A stretch of DNA of 10,726 nt from CALSPH01 sp041690035 (GCA_041690035.1 JBDNFC010000065.1:1-10726), one strand, 5' to 3'; shown: positions 1 through 6,904, numbered from the stretch's first letter. Notes: generated by a model not told the origin, from the letters alone. Made by a program: numbers and translations.

Positions 1-1746
1 ATTATAGGTACCTGCAGTGGTGTAGGTATGGGTAGGGAAAGCAACGGTACTGCCTGCGCCATCTCCAAAAAGCCATTGATAGCTAACGCCTGTGCCTGCA
101 TTTACCTGCCCTTGATTGCTTTGGTTGTCAAATGCCAAGGGAGTAAACAAGCAAATAGAGTTGTTGGTTCTAAAATTGGCGGTGGGTGGGGTGGGGATGC
201 TTATATCCAAACTATCTGTGTACCACTCTCCATAGCCACCACCTTTTTCACTATAGCCAAAAATTTTAAAAGCATATTTACCGTTTTTGGTATAGGATAT
301 GTCTGGCGGTGCAACTCCTTCAAAGTAAAACATCCCTGTATCTGTGGCAATATGCCACTTGTATTTGGTAAAACTGATTTGAGATAAACTGTTATTAATA
401 AACTTTACTGTGGCATTACAAGCATAAGTAATGGGGGCTTTAAAACGCAAATAAGCAAACTGGGGCACTTTAATAAAGCCCAAAAAAGCATCTGATAATT
501 TGTATTCTATGGAAAGGACGTCTCTTGCCAAATTTGAGGGAGTAAAAACATCATCTGCATTTTTAATACGGCTAAAATTACTTTTTACAAAAGGAACTCC
601 GTTTTTATGAATGGTATCTACCTCATTAAAACACATAACACCATTAGGTGATAATGTAAGAAATTGCTCCCTAAATGCCCAAGCATTTTGCCCGCTATTG
701 TTTTTCATTAAAAAGTTGTTATTGCTTATGTTTTTTACACCAAGATTACTTAAATCCACTTGATGCGTGCTTGTATAGGTAAAATCCTTTCTAGATGGAA
801 AACTATCCATACGAATGCTGTTAAAATACAACTTTGAGTCATCTGCTGAATAATTTGCAATTTCAATATAGTATAAAGAACTATCAATTTTACTATTGTT
901 ATTTAATTGGTTAACATAAACTGGCTTAACACCAATAAACTTTTTGGTTTTTTTATCAATTTCTATCTCTGTTAGTTGATTAAAAAGTATCAAATTATTT
1001 TTATTAAACCGATCATCCACCCTGTAATAATCATTTCTTAAAAATTTGTTGCCCGCATTGTTAAAACCAAAACTTCTTCTTTCCGCATGAACCCACACAA
1101 ACGGAATGGTTTGATTAAATGGAGGAGGTACAATTTTGGCAACTGGATAATAAAAGGAATCCTTTTTTTCCAATAACCCATTTTTATTGATATGGTATAA
1201 AAATAAATTTACTGTATCTTCCAAAATTACATCTATTAAACCCTTATCATCCCTAGAGAAGTGAGGGCGTGAAACATTATTTATTCTTGGTATCGTGTCA
1301 TACAATACCACCTTAAAACCTCCTCTAGCATTTGCATTTGGCTCAATAATATTATAGGTAAGGTCTATTTTACTCTGTCCATAATAACAAGCATCATACC
1401 CAATAAAAATAAACTTATTGGTATCAAATTTTAACAAGTTACTTTTAAAATTTGAGCCAACCGTTGCTCTAAGATTTTCCGCACCTTCAATCATTACTCC
1501 ATTGGCATTATAAATATTATTACCCCAAGTATAAAGTGCCAAATTTCCATTATCAAAAGCAATGGCATTATAGTTATGCATGCAGGATAAATAAGGGAAA
1601 GAGGGAAGTTTATTACTAGGTTGTAAACTATCCCGTTCATCAAAAGTCAATACATCATTATTTTTATTTAATATAACATGATTGCACGATTGAGAATATA
1701 AATTCCCAATCGTGCAGACATGAACTAAGAGCCATAGAAATTTCAA
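1..1746 (-). CDS. Exported beta-propeller-like/PKD domain protein, probable T9SS cargo (3' end outside window)
   Basis: An uninterrupted minus-strand reading frame covers 582 codons and leaves the window at base 1, so the C-terminus is missing. I chose the TTG at 1744-1746: an in-frame stop lies just upstream (1753-1755), no ATG is available before about residue 50, and this start gives a signal peptide beginning MKFLWLLVHVCTIGN with likely cleavage near YSQS. Residues about 35-420 resemble the N-terminal half of large Bacteroidota surface proteins, with a 'DNGNLALYTWGNNIYNANG'-type motif near residue 60 and propeller-like strands. A degenerate PKD-like domain follows (about 445-515, YKWHI). 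A clear PKD domain occupies about 519-582 (YQWLFGDG, then HTYTTAGTY). Proteins of this layout usually end in a T9SS or gliding-motility sorting domain, which would lie outside the window. The gene starts 15 nt after the stop of the upstream beta-helix gene, so the two are probably co-transcribed. Substrate and role are unknown. Confidence 0.85.
   Translation of the reverse strand, partial: MKFLWLLVHVCTIGNLYSQSCNHVILNKNNDVLTFDERDSLQPSNKLPSFPYLSCMHNYNAIAFDNGNLALYTWGNNIYNANGVMIEGAENLRATVGSNFKSNLLKFDTNKFIFIGYDACYYGQSKIDLTYNIIEPNANARGGFKVVLYDTIPRINNVSRPHFSRDDKGLIDVILEDTVNLFLYHINKNGLLEKKDSFYYPVAKIVPPPFNQTIPFVWVHAERRSFGFNNAGNKFLRNDYYRVDDRFNKNNLILFNQLTEIEIDKKTKKFIGVKPVYVNQLNNNSKIDSSLYYIEIANYSADDSKLYFNSIRMDSFPSRKDFTYTSTHQVDLSNLGVKNISNNNFLMKNNSGQNAWAFREQFLTLSPNGVMCFNEVDTIHKNGVPFVKSNFSRIKNADDVFTPSNLARDVLSIEYKLSDAFLGFIKVPQFAYLRFKAPITYACNATVKFINNSLSQISFTKYKWHIATDTGMFYFEGVAPPDISYTKNGKYAFKIFGYSEKGGGYGEWYTDSLDISIPTPPTANFRTNNSICLFTPLAFDNQSNQGQVNAGTGVSYQWLFGDGAGSTVAFPTHTYTTAGTYN
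1684..1715 (-). other. 14-bp RNA hairpin inside signal-peptide codons
   Basis: Read on the minus (mRNA) strand, arm GCACGATTGGGAAT pairs with ATTCTCAATCGTGC around the loop TTAT. All 14 positions pair, with one G-U wobble at position 10. On the plus strand the same position would be an A-C mismatch, so the structure is better formed in the sense transcript. It spans codons 11 to 21 of the PKD protein gene, starting about 31 nt after the TTG start. No T-run follows it, so it does not look like an intrinsic terminator. A role in mRNA stability or in modulating translation between the two cistrons is inference. Confidence 0.6.
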
Positions 1747-1761
1747 AATTATCTATTGTTT

Positions 1762-3603
1762 TTAAATTTTTGCGGTATAGGTATTAACACCCTCTTCTAT
1801 TTTTATGAAATATACGCCAGCCTTATGAGCAGATAGGTCAATTATAGAAACAGCATCGCTGCTAAGCTGGTTTATTATAGTACGTCCACTTATGTCATAT
1901 ACTGTTATGGTAAATGCCTTATCATAATCCGTTTTTACGTTAAATATACCTGTACTTGGATTTGGATAAACAGAGATGTTGTATTGATTAGCCACAAATG
2001 GAATACTGGTATTGGTATTAAGCGTATTGATTAAATTTTCCACATAGTATTCAGAACAGCCGATGGTGCAAAGACCAGCTCCATTAGATTGCGAAGCAAT
2101 TACTCCAACACTATTTATAAGAGGATTAAAAGCTGCTGGTGGAAATATCTGAACATAATAATTTTGAGTTGCATTAGGAGAATTAATTCTACCTCTACCG
2201 CTTAATTGATCACTAAATTCATTCGCTGCTTCATTGTCTATTGTTTCAAAATCAGCTAATTTACTCCCTGCGTAAATATCTGTGCCCATATTGGTAAACT
2301 TATTACAAGTTATGTTGGTTTTGGTATTGCCACCTATACCTTGAATATCAATGCCTGTTACATTATCACTTGCCACAGTTGTGGCACTTGCGTTATTAAT
2401 TCTATTTGCTTTGATTTCAACAAATCCATTTCCTGCACTATGTGCGGCTATATATCTTATATTAGTTCCAGTAAAATCAAAAGTATTATCTACAATGGAA
2501 AGTTTTTCTGTGTTTGTATAATATATGCCATAAACTGGGTCACTAGCTGAAATCCAACATACTTCATTTGTATAGGAATTAATAGTAGTTCTGTTGCCAT
2601 TAAAAGTATTTTCTCTAATAAATAATCCCGAACTTTGCGCAGAATAAATACCATAGAAATTATTGGCAAAAGTAGCATTTAAAACCACTCCGCCTTTTTG
2701 AGGGGTAGTTGGATTATTAACATTAATGGCTTTGTAAAAACCAGTAAAGGTACAACCCGTTGTTCCACAAAACTCTATACAATCATTTGGTTTACAACCA
2801 AAACTTCCGTTTTTGGTAACGCTAAATGTTGATTTATCTGCATTGATAGCAATACAACGCTTATCTGGACATACAATATTATTAGGGTTATTAACATGAC
2901 TATTAATAAATGTACAACCACCTATCGTAACCATGTCAATATATAATAAATCAATCATCTTGATATCATTAAATAACATTAAATTAGCATAAGGCATTTT
3001 AAATGTACAGTCCTTTATTGAGTGAGCTGGATGAGGTGGCGATGTTGCTAGATTATCTACAATATTAACATACCCAATGCAGTCTTCAAAGGTACTTCCT
3101 GCAACATCAAGAATAGCTCCGGTTAATGATTTAACACCACAAGTTGCATTTCTAATAGTGGAATTGTTAATTATGTTTATTTGCGTTTGAGAGCTATTAA
3201 TTACACCACTTGTAAAAGTTTTGCTTACTGTATTATAGGTTGGATCAGTTGAATAATGGGATTGTGCACTAATTCCATTTCCTGTTACTCCAGCCCATAA
3301 ATTACCATTACTACCGCAATAAAATTCGACTCCATCTAAGGTTAATTTACCGCCTGCAGCAACAGTTATGGCTGCATTAGAATTAAAACCTATGGGTATA
3401 TTTTTGATAATCACTGTTTGGTTGGCTGCAATTTCTAATCCACTTAAATAGCCTGTTGGGAGTTGCATCCAATTTGTATACAGTCCTGCTGGAATATTAA
3501 CCGCCATAATAGAACTAGAACTGATTGCAAATATAGCCCCCGCCATAATTGCTTTACAATTTAGTTTTGTTGAGTTTTTGCGCCCCCCTAATAATAGAGG
3601 CAA
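1762..3603 (-). CDS. Secreted parallel beta-helix protein with C-terminal T9SS sorting domain
   Basis: The 613-codon frame encodes an exported surface or secreted protein. A hydrophobic export segment lies at about residues 18-34 (AIMAGAIFAISSSSIMA), with the mature part starting near VNIPAG. Residues about 60-460 carry many short repeats of the right-handed parallel beta-helix type (asparagine- and threonine-rich turns such as 'NNSTIRN', 'IRENTFNGN' and 'IVDNTFDF'). Such folds occur in polysaccharide lyases and adhesins, but I cannot assign a catalytic site. Residues about 539-613 form a type IX sorting domain (Por tail): VYPNPSTGIFNV, then ITVYDISGR, then a final AGVYFIKI. The start is uncertain. 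The frame opens after a stop at 3610-3612, leaving TTG at 3603 or an internal ATG at 3546; a better N-terminus exists one frame away (see the entry at 3554-3631). It is probably the first gene of an operon with the downstream PKD protein. Confidence 0.85.
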   Translation of the reverse strand: MPLLLGGRKNSTKLNCKAIMAGAIFAISSSSIMAVNIPAGLYTNWMQLPTGYLSGLEIAANQTVIIKNIPIGFNSNAAITVAAGGKLTLDGVEFYCGSNGNLWAGVTGNGISAQSHYSTDPTYNTVSKTFTSGVINSSQTQINIINNSTIRNATCGVKSLTGAILDVAGSTFEDCIGYVNIVDNLATSPPHPAHSIKDCTFKMPYANLMLFNDIKMIDLLYIDMVTIGGCTFINSHVNNPNNIVCPDKRCIAINADKSTFSVTKNGSFGCKPNDCIEFCGTTGCTFTGFYKAINVNNPTTPQKGGVVLNATFANNFYGIYSAQSSGLFIRENTFNGNRTTINSYTNEVCWISASDPVYGIYYTNTEKLSIVDNTFDFTGTNIRYIAAHSAGNGFVEIKANRINNASATTVASDNVTGIDIQGIGGNTKTNITCNKFTNMGTDIYAGSKLADFETIDNEAANEFSDQLSGRGRINSPNATQNYYVQIFPPAAFNPLINSVGVIASQSNGAGLCTIGCSEYYVENLINTLNTNTSIPFVANQYNISVYPNPSTGIFNVKTDYDKAFTITVYDISGRTIINQLSSDAVSIIDLSAHKAGVYFIKIEEGVNTYTAKI

Positions 3604-3631
3604 TTTTGTTTAATTTTTGTAGGTTTTTCAT
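3554..3631 (-). other. Out-of-frame ATG-initiated N-terminus of the beta-helix gene
   Basis: An ATG at 3629-3631 opens a 25-codon frame beginning MKNLQKLNKIASIIRG and ending at TAA 3554-3556. It overlaps the 5' end of the beta-helix gene but is offset by one base. Removing one G from the G6 run (plus-strand C6 at 3583-3588) would fuse this basic leader to RKNSTKLNCK and the hydrophobic export segment, giving a conventional ATG-initiated signal sequence. This may be a sequencing indel, a genuine frameshift mutation, or a slippage-controlled start. Confidence 0.45.
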
Positions 3632-3709
3632 GTTTATAGGTTTTTGATTTAGCATTTCTAAATTAAATCAATAAAACCAAACTTTCAAATTTTTTGTGTA
3701 AAATTATTT

Positions 3710-3771
3710 TTAATTGTTAATTGTTAATTATCCATTGACAATTAAACGTTAAAAGTAAAAAGTAAAAAACA
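3710..3771. repeat. AT-rich 7-bp tandem repeats with a dyad
   Basis: Two exact TTAATTG copies (3710-3716, 3717-3723) are followed by a near copy TTAATTA (3724-3730). TTAATTGT (3717-3724) is inverted at ACAATTAA (3738-3745) across a 13-nt loop. A second 7-bp series follows: AAAAGTA twice (3751-3757, 3758-3764), then AAAAAAC. Short AT-rich intergenic repeats of this kind are common in Bacteroidota; whether this block has a function is unknown. Confidence 0.6.
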
Positions 3772-3791
3772 GCAATCTTCATTTTTTTAAT

Positions 3792-3799
3792 CAAAAGTA
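3792..3799 (-). promoter_or_regulatory. Possible leftward TAnnTTTG promoter element
   Basis: The minus strand reads TACTTTTG here, matching the Bacteroidota -7 consensus TAnnTTTG. It would drive the beta-helix/PKD operon with a leader of roughly 150 nt. No good -33 TTG is visible at normal spacing, and such matches arise by chance in AT-rich DNA, so support is weak. Confidence 0.3.
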
Positions 3800-3805
3800 C
3801 CGTAT

Positions 3806-3813
3806 TAACTTTG
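3806..3813 (+). promoter_or_regulatory. TAnnTTTG promoter element of glyA
   Basis: TAACTTTG fits the Bacteroidota -7 consensus exactly and ends 10 nt before the glyA ATG. Initiation a few bases downstream would give a transcript with almost no leader. A clear -33 TTG is not visible. The identical octamer precedes ridA at 6877-6884. Confidence 0.5.
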
Positions 3814-3823
3814 CCTCACTATC

Positions 3824-5104
3824 ATGCAACACGATTATCAAATATTTGATTTAATAAATTTAGAATTAAAAAGACAACAAAATGGATTAGAACTGATTGC
3901 TTCAGAAAACTTTGTAAGCAAATCTGTTTTAGAAGCAGCAGGCAGTATTTTAACTAATAAATATGCCGAAGGATTGCCTTTAAAACGTTATTATGGTGGA
4001 TGCGAATTTGTAGATCAAATAGAGCAATTGGCAATAGACAGGTTAAAAAAACTATTTGGGGCAGCATGGGCAAATGTACAACCCCATAGCGGAGCGCAGG
4101 CAAATGCAGCTGTAATGTTAGGTGTTTTAAAACCTGGCGACAAAATTTTAGGCTTTGATTTATCACATGGAGGGCATTTAACCCATGGCTCATCCGTTAA
4201 TTTTTCTGGACAGTTATACACTCCTTCTTTTTATGGCGTAGAAGAGCAAACAGGCAAAATAGATTTTGAAAAAATAAGGGGCATTGCCAAAAAAGAAATG
4301 CCGAAACTGATAATATGTGGAGCAAGTTCATACAGCAGGGATTGGGATTATAAACTATTGCGCGAGATAGCAGATGAAGTAGGAGCATTATTAATGGTAG
4401 ATATTTCACACCCATCTGGGCTTATAGCTGTGGGTTTATTAAACAATCCTTTGCCGTATTGCCACATAGTAACTAGCACCACGCATAAAACCTTGCGTGG
4501 CCCACGAGGTGGAATTATTATGATGGGTGCAGATTTTACAAACCCAATGGGCTATAAAAATAATAAAGGCGAATTAAAAATGATGAGTGCTGTGCTTGAT
4601 GGAGCGGTTTTTCCAGGCACACAAGGTGGACCGCTTGAGCACATTATTGCTGCAAAGGCAATTGCATTTGGCGAGGCTTTGAAACCTTCTTTTAAAACCT
4701 ACATGCAGCAAGTAAAACTAAATGCTTCTACGCTAGCATCAGCAATGGTAAATTTAGGCTACAATATTATTAGTGGCGGCACAGATAATCACCTAATGTT
4801 GATAGATTTAAGAAAAAAATCTGATACACTTACAGGAAAATTGGCAGAAGATACATTAGGCAAATGCGATATTACAATCAACAAAAATGCCGTACCTTTT
4901 GAAACAAGATCTCCTTTTGTAACTTCGGGTATTAGGCTAGGCACAGCAGCTATAACCACCCGAGGATTGAAAGAAAATGATATGCAATTGATTGCCAATT
5001 TTATTGACCAAGCCTTAATGAATAATGATAATTTAACGGTGTTAAACAATATTAAAAAAGAGGTTAATGAATTTATGAAAAAATTTCCGCTCTATAATGA
5101 TTAG
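3824..5104 (+). CDS. glyA: Serine hydroxymethyltransferase
   Basis: This cytosolic PLP enzyme interconverts serine plus tetrahydrofolate with glycine plus 5,10-methylene-tetrahydrofolate, the main source of one-carbon units. The 426-residue length is normal for the family. Family motifs run through the protein: LIASENF (24-30), NKYAEG (45-50), KRYYGGCEFVD (54-64), NVQPHSGAQAN (84-94), HGGHLTHG (115-122), and DISHPSGL (193-200) with PLP-contacting D193 and H196. The Schiff-base lysine is K222 in STTHKTLRGPRGG, and the substrate-carboxylate arginine is R371 in TSGIRLG. Compared with the E. coli enzyme there is a short insertion before VFPGTQGGP, which I believe is usual for Bacteroidota GlyA. 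The ATG at 3824 lies just after a TAACTTTG element. The 3' end overlaps the next gene by 8 nt, making glyA the first gene of a three-gene operon. Confidence 0.98.
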   Translation: MQHDYQIFDLINLELKRQQNGLELIASENFVSKSVLEAAGSILTNKYAEGLPLKRYYGGCEFVDQIEQLAIDRLKKLFGAAWANVQPHSGAQANAAVMLGVLKPGDKILGFDLSHGGHLTHGSSVNFSGQLYTPSFYGVEEQTGKIDFEKIRGIAKKEMPKLIICGASSYSRDWDYKLLREIADEVGALLMVDISHPSGLIAVGLLNNPLPYCHIVTSTTHKTLRGPRGGIIMMGADFTNPMGYKNNKGELKMMSAVLDGAVFPGTQGGPLEHIIAAKAIAFGEALKPSFKTYMQQVKLNASTLASAMVNLGYNIISGGTDNHLMLIDLRKKSDTLTGKLAEDTLGKCDITINKNAVPFETRSPFVTSGIRLGTAAITTRGLKENDMQLIANFIDQALMNNDNLTVLNNIKKEVNEFMKKFPLYND

Positions 5105-5570
5105 ATACATTATTATATTATGTTTTGTGATTTGTAATGTTAAACTTGCAGGGCAATCAATAGTTTTAAAAAAAATACCAACTGATTCGTTTTTCATGAT
5201 TATCAATCAGCCTAAAGACAGTCAAATTTATATCATTAATTTTTGGGCAACTTGGTGCAAACCCTGTATAGAAGAATTACCCTATTTTACTCAATTAGAC
5301 AGCCTTTATAAAGATAGTTTTAAATTTATTTTTCTTTCGTTTGATGGCGCAAGTGCTTATGACAAAACCCTAAAATTTATACAACAAAAAAAACTAATTG
5401 GCACACATTATTTGCTCACAGATGGAGATATGAATGGCTTTATAAATGGCATAAATAAAAATTGGGAGGGAAACATCCCAGTAACAATATTGCTAAACCG
5501 ATGTGAGCGAAGAGACAAATATGCTTCATTCGAAAATATCACAGAATTAAAAAAATTTATACATCAATAA
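5097..5570 (+). CDS. TlpA-like periplasmic thioredoxin
   Basis: This 157-residue protein has an N-terminal signal peptide (hydrophobic residues about 4-18, likely cleaved near LAG-Q20) followed by one thioredoxin fold. The active site is WATWCKPC, with cysteines C54 and C57, and the conserved cis-proline is P128 in NIPVTIL. The WCxPC form and export signal fit the TlpA/ResA group, which keep cysteines reduced in the periplasm, for example in cytochrome c maturation or protein repair. The actual partner is not visible here. The ATG lies inside the last codons of glyA (8-nt overlap), which suggests translational coupling. The C-terminal part is short and ends soon after the last strand. Confidence 0.9.
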   Translation: MIRYIIILCFVICNVKLAGQSIVLKKIPTDSFFMIINQPKDSQIYIINFWATWCKPCIEELPYFTQLDSLYKDSFKFIFLSFDGASAYDKTLKFIQQKKLIGTHYLLTDGDMNGFINGINKNWEGNIPVTILLNRCERRDKYASFENITELKKFIHQ

Positions 5571-5582
5571 TTAAAAAAACAC

Positions 5583-6203
5583 ATGAAACATTATTTTAAA
5601 ATTGCCAGTTTATGCACCATCATTGGGTTAGCCATATTTTCTTTTACCAATATCAATCAGGGATATGAACCTGGCGCTGAGGTTACAGATTTTTCGCTCA
5701 AAAATATTGATAGCAAAAAAGTGAGCATGGCAGATTATAAAGATGCCAAAGGTTTTGTGATTATTTTTACTTGTAATCACTGCCCTTTTGCAATAAAATA
5801 TGAAGATAGAATAAATGCCCTAGATGCTGCATATAAAAAGAAAGGATATCCAGTAATAGCAATTAATCCAAATGACACTGTACAATATCCAGATGATGCA
5901 TTTACTGAAATGGTAAAGAAGGCAAAAGATAAAAAATTTACTTTCCCATACCTGATTGATGAAGATCAAGGTGTTGCTAAAACTTTTGGGGCATTAAAAA
6001 CACCCCATGTTTATATTGTAAAAAAAGAAGGTCAAAAATGGATAGTAAAATATGTTGGAGCAATAGATGATAATTATGATAATGCCAAAAAAGTAAAAAT
6101 CAAATATGCAGAAAATGCGCTTAAGGAATTAATTGCAGGAAAAGAAGTAACAGAAAAAACGACAAAAGCCATTGGTTGCAGCATAAAATGGAAAAAAGAG
6201 TAG
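5583..6203 (+). CDS. Exported thioredoxin-fold (AhpC/TSA-Redoxin type) protein with CNHC motif
   Basis: This 206-residue protein begins with a signal peptide or membrane anchor (residues about 5-23) and continues as a peroxiredoxin/thioredoxin-like fold: PGAEVTDFSLKNIDSKKVS (30-48), FTCNHCPFA (62-70, C64 and C67), and the cis-proline in LKTPHVYIV (P141). The active-site block replaces the usual tryptophan-containing WCxPC with TCNHCPF, typical of a distinct family annotated 'thioredoxin family protein' or 'redoxin'. A further conserved-looking cysteine sits near the C-terminus in IGCSIKW (C199). It lies 12 nt after the TlpA-like gene, so the two probably work in the same compartment. Whether it is a reductase or a peroxidase cannot be decided from the sequence. 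Confidence 0.88.
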   Translation: MKHYFKIASLCTIIGLAIFSFTNINQGYEPGAEVTDFSLKNIDSKKVSMADYKDAKGFVIIFTCNHCPFAIKYEDRINALDAAYKKKGYPVIAINPNDTVQYPDDAFTEMVKKAKDKKFTFPYLIDEDQGVAKTFGALKTPHVYIVKKEGQKWIVKYVGAIDDNYDNAKKVKIKYAENALKELIAGKEVTEKTTKAIGCSIKWKKE

Positions 6204-6209
6204 TTATTC

Positions 6210-6869
6210 TTATTTTGATAATAACACAGTAGTTTTAAGCAAAGGGCAGATTTTATATCTGCCCTCTTTTGTATCTTTATAAATTGATTTTAGCACTGTA
6301 TAAATATTTTTGAGTCCAATAATTTCAGCCCATTCAAAAGGTCCATAAGGATAGTTTGTTCCAAGTTTCATTCCTATATCAATATCCTCTTTGCTAGCAG
6401 TGCCTTCTTGCACAGTATAAAATGCTTCATTTATAATCATAAAAATAATTCTCGGTGCTACCATGCCTACTCTTTCTGCTATTTCTTGATAGTTCCAATT
6501 TAAAAAATTTAAAAAATCTTTAGCAGAATCGCTCAATAAAAATACCTCTGACAAATCATTTTTCAAAAACCCTGGTAATGCATTGATGCCTAACATATTT
6601 TTTTTATCAATGCCTTTATCAAACAATATCGCTGGGGTGCAGCAAACCCCATTATAAATAATAAAAACACTCGGGTAGGCTTTTTGTATTGATAAAATAA
6701 GATTTAAAGGGGGTTTTATTGCATCAAAAAAAACATGTTGGGCTTTGCTATTTTGTATATCTGCTATAAGTGTATCTTTGCTGCTAGATATTACTTTAGC
6801 CAATGAAAAAACTTTTAAATTTAACTCATTTAGCACAAATTGGTTTTGGCATACTGCTAATATTATCAT
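6210..6869 (-). CDS. 3-hydroxyacyl-CoA dehydrogenase family protein, C-terminal-domain type, NAD motif absent
   Basis: Residues about 135-212 of this 219-residue protein match the 3HCDH C-terminal domain: INEAFYTVQEGTASKEDID (146-164), then MKLGTNYPYGPFEWAE (167-182), then GRYKICPLL (203-211). The N-terminal ~130 residues keep alternating strands and helices (start MIILAV, middle VFIIYNG) but lack the GxGxxG nucleotide site. INALPGF (95-101) appears to stand where dehydrogenases have the catalytic HFFNP. It is therefore unlikely to be a normal fatty-acid oxidation enzyme. The start at ATG 6867-6869 agrees with short Bacteroidota homologues as I remember them. The gene converges on the glyA operon, with 6 nt between stops, and diverges from ridA. 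Confidence 0.85.
   Translation of the reverse strand: MIILAVCQNQFVLNELNLKVFSLAKVISSSKDTLIADIQNSKAQHVFFDAIKPPLNLILSIQKAYPSVFIIYNGVCCTPAILFDKGIDKKNMLGINALPGFLKNDLSEVFLLSDSAKDFLNFLNWNYQEIAERVGMVAPRIIFMIINEAFYTVQEGTASKEDIDIGMKLGTNYPYGPFEWAEIIGLKNIYTVLKSIYKDTKEGRYKICPLLKTTVLLSK
6243..6270 (+). terminator. Intrinsic terminator of the glyA operon
   Basis: A 9-bp stem (AGGGCAGAT at 6243-6251, ATCTGCCCT at 6257-6265) with loop TTTAT is followed by CTTTT on the plus strand. It lies 40 nt after the stop of the CNHC thioredoxin gene. On the minus strand the tail is poorer (TTTGC) and the stem falls within coding sequence, so rightward termination is more likely. It overlaps the last codons of the convergent dehydrogenase-like gene. 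Confidence 0.6.
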
Positions 6870-6876
6870 TTGCTTG

Positions 6877-6884
6877 TAACTTTG
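6877..6884 (+). promoter_or_regulatory. TAnnTTTG promoter element of ridA operon
   Basis: TAACTTTG matches the Bacteroidota -7 consensus and is identical to the element before glyA. It ends 20 nt before the ATG at 6905, which fits transcription starting between it and that ATG. If the longer N-terminus from 6803 were real, this site would lie inside the coding sequence. No clear -33 element is visible. Confidence 0.4.
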
Positions 6885-6888
6885 TGGG

Positions 6889-6896
6889 CAAAAATA
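6889..6896 (-). promoter_or_regulatory. Possible leftward TAnnTTTG element of the dehydrogenase-like gene
   Basis: The minus strand reads TATTTTTG, a consensus -7 element ending 19 nt before the ATG at 6869. It lies to the right of the ridA element, so the two transcripts would start face to face and overlap slightly at their 5' ends. No -33 TTG is evident. Confidence 0.35.
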
Positions 6897-6904
6897 CCAT
6901 TAAA

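Larger units (their letters stand above)
3604..3823. other. Divergent intergenic region between the beta-helix gene and glyA
   Basis: This AT-rich region of about 220 bp separates two divergent transcription units. It contains the 7-bp repeat block at 3710-3771, a TAnnTTTG element for glyA at 3806-3813, and a possible leftward element at 3792-3799. Apart from the short ATG frame reaching 3631 from the left, I see no gene or RNA in it. Confidence 0.7.

Noticed and set aside
28..387. Plus-strand open frame of 119 codons
   Set aside because: It lies opposite the PKD domain codons of the minus-strand gene, which has a signal peptide, a recognisable fold and a continuous 582-codon frame. The plus-strand peptide shows no family motif.
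1684..1715. Hairpin as an intrinsic terminator of the beta-helix gene
   Set aside because: No T-run follows on the minus strand, and the stem is inside the next open frame's signal-peptide codons.
1669..1734. ATG-initiated minus-strand frame starting at 1734 (MALSSCLHD...)
   Set aside because: It stops after about 22 codons and is out of frame with the PKD protein, so it cannot be the start of that gene.
3710..3771. Short CRISPR-like array
   Set aside because: The repeats are 7 bp and contiguous, with no spacers or cas genes.
4789..5049. Minus-strand open frame opposite glyA, and similar frames at 3954-4415
   Set aside because: They are antisense to a fully conserved glyA and show no motif of their own.
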